Part shown: in pieces, positions 63,271 through 64,000 of the stretch
Numbering within the stretch: position 1 is the stretch's first letter
How the letters are laid out: every line of letters begins with the position of its first letter
NCBI RefSeq assembly: GCF_011045165.1
Contig: NZ_JAAKZI010000012.1
Span: 1 to 64,000, forward strand
DNA from: Arthrobacter silviterrae
Lineage (GTDB): Bacteria > Actinomycetota > Actinomycetes > Actinomycetales > Micrococcaceae
Length of the DNA stretch: 64,000 bases
Direction: 5' to 3'
The notes under the pieces: model-generated
Databases searched by the model: none
Told to the model about the DNA's origin: nothing
What the model saw: only the letters and a program-made list of their open reading frames with translations
Program-made: the position numbers and the translations under genes

Positions 63271-63517
63271 GTAAAGAGGGAATCCTTCTTAAGGCGGTTC
63301 AACGGCCCACGATCAGTTTTGACCACGGGTTCGCCGATTCAATGCCAGAGCGTGTCAACCGCGGATGCACGGTGCAAAACCAGTGCGGTGCAATTCAGTG
63401 CGGGACAAGTTGAATGCGTTCATCGACGCAGAATGCGCAAGATACGCATTAAGTATTCCCATAGTAGCAGTGGCACGACGCCGGATGGTCACCCAGGTGG
63501 GGCATCTCACCTTTTGT
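63271..63517 (-). other. long untranslated region upstream of the helicase gene
   Basis: About 250 nt without a gene. It is markedly richer in A/T than its surroundings and holds an inverted repeat ATGCG-N7-CGCAT (63433-63449) and a possible minus-strand -10 TACTAT near 63460. Cold-regulated DEAD-box genes commonly have long leaders; I cannot place the start of transcription. Confidence 0.45.
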
Positions 63518-63601
63518 CACTTGGCAAGTGGAGCACCGCAGGCGGCCAATCGTGCGCCACTTGGCAAGTGGCGCGCCGCCAGGGTCCAATCGGGCTCCAC
63601 T
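63518..63601. repeat. 40-bp tandem repeat with a palindromic core
   Basis: Two units begin at 63518 and 63558. Each has the 13-bp palindrome CACTTGGCAAGTG, then a GC-rich stretch and CCAATCG at the same offset. A third unit begins (CACT) at 63598 and runs into the 3' end of the Lrp gene. Confidence 0.85.
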
Positions 63602-64000
63602 TCATGGGGTCACCGCCTCCAGCGCGGTGCCGTCCGGGCGCAGCGTCCAACCCACCCGCTTGGCGCAGGCCAGCATCACCACGCTTTCCTGCAATTCAAT
63701 GCCGGGAATGTTTTGCGTCAGCGTCAGCTCCACGTCCATGATGTCGGCCACCGAGTGCAGCCACATGATGATGGTGAAGTTGCTTTGCCCCGTGGTTGAT
63801 GCGATGAACCTCACATTGCGCAGCTGCCGAAGGGTTGACGCAGCGGTCTCGTGCTGACCTGCCGGCACCTTCGCGAACCATTGGCACGTGATGGGATAAC
63901 CGGAGAGCGACTGGGCCATCTCGCACCGGAAGGACACAATGCCGGAAGCGACAACCTTGTTCAGCTGCCGCTGCACCGTGGCGGGTGCCCGGCCCAGTTC
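63602..64000 (-). CDS. Lrp/AsnC family regulator, C-terminal part
   Basis: 133 codons are visible; the start lies beyond 64000. The first residues in the window (ELGRAPATVQRQLNKVVASG) are the end of the AsnC-type helix-turn-helix. The rest is the RAM/AsnC ligand domain: FAKVPAGQHETAASTLRQL, VRFIASTTGQSNFTIIMWLH and IPGIELQESVVML. Such regulators respond to amino acids or related small molecules. The gene is complete at the 3' end, which abuts a 40-bp repeat. Confidence 0.88.
   Translation of the reverse strand, partial: ELGRAPATVQRQLNKVVASGIVSFRCEMAQSLSGYPITCQWFAKVPAGQHETAASTLRQLRNVRFIASTTGQSNFTIIMWLHSVADIMDVELTLTQNIPGIELQESVVMLACAKRVGWTLRPDGTALEAVTP

Noticed and set aside
60379-63741. A very long plus-strand open frame (over 1100 codons) crossing the antiporter and helicase region
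   Set aside because: It is out of frame with the antiporter gene and antisense to the helicase gene; its product is arginine/glycine/alanine-rich without any domain. High GC removes stop codons by chance.

Overview
The window comes from a high-GC actinobacterium, most probably an Arthrobacter-like member of the Micrococcaceae. The evidence is strong G/C bias at third codon positions, a DUF3073 gene, a DUF6541 membrane protein, a 'septum formation' family protein, an LAxTG-type (class E sortase) surface protein, a HAIR-type operator before clpB, and many genes whose start codon sits 6-7 nt after a TANNNT -10 hexamer (leaderless mRNAs). No phage, transposase or CRISPR array was seen.

Region 1 (1-4.7 kb, minus strand): part of a myo-inositol catabolic operon (iolC, Cgl0159-type aldolase, iolD, mmsA/iolA running off the left edge), with a palindromic operator between the -35 and -10 elements, then a tautomerase with its own operator. 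Region 2 (4.9-18.4 kb): a ten-gene minus-strand operon in which nearly every gene overlaps the next by 1-4 nt. It couples a dipeptide/opine-type ABC importer to an NDP-forming acyl-CoA synthetase, acyl-CoA dehydrogenase, enoyl-CoA hydratase, 3-hydroxyacyl-CoA dehydrogenase, a PECR-like reductase lacking the SDR Tyr/Lys pair, and an alpha/beta hydrolase. A divergent TetR regulator and a NUDIX hydrolase face it across an intergenic region with two copies of one operator. I infer import, CoA activation and beta-oxidation-like breakdown of an unidentified carboxylic acid; no thiolase is present. Region 3 (18.5-29.7 kb): a heterodimeric ABC exporter with one degenerate ATP site, tRNA-Pro(CGG) with a strong terminator, an APC permease, a lipoprotein, YjdM, a DUF6541 protein and an XRE/TPR regulator.

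Region 4 (29.7-45.3 kb): purine genes purC-purD (minus) and purF-purM (plus) flank a secreted, wall-anchored S1 serine protease, a lipoprotein resembling a free-standing alpha-lytic-protease prodomain, an R. etli-type asparaginase, and a 13-bp tandem repeat that begins at the asparaginase stop codon. DUF3073, a septum-formation protein and clpB follow. Region 5 (45.4-52.7 kb): a TipA-like MerR regulator with a classic 19-bp-spacer promoter and an internal start for the TipAS domain; an amidohydrolase flanked by two copies of the 5' end of the downstream DUF4031-HD-ASCH gene; a pentapeptide protein, an aldo/keto reductase and a sialidase; and a 228-bp dyad array of 32-bp repeats.

Region 6 (52.7-64 kb): a putative envelope-stress neighbourhood (PspA-like coiled coil, membrane coiled-coil protein, YccF, HTH regulator, secreted VWA protein, membrane Ser/Thr kinase), then a second aldo/keto reductase, HutD-family protein, CPA2-type antiporter, DEAD-box helicase and a partial Lrp/AsnC regulator. 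Three convergent gene pairs (29665, 54286, 56824) share four bases holding both stop codons.
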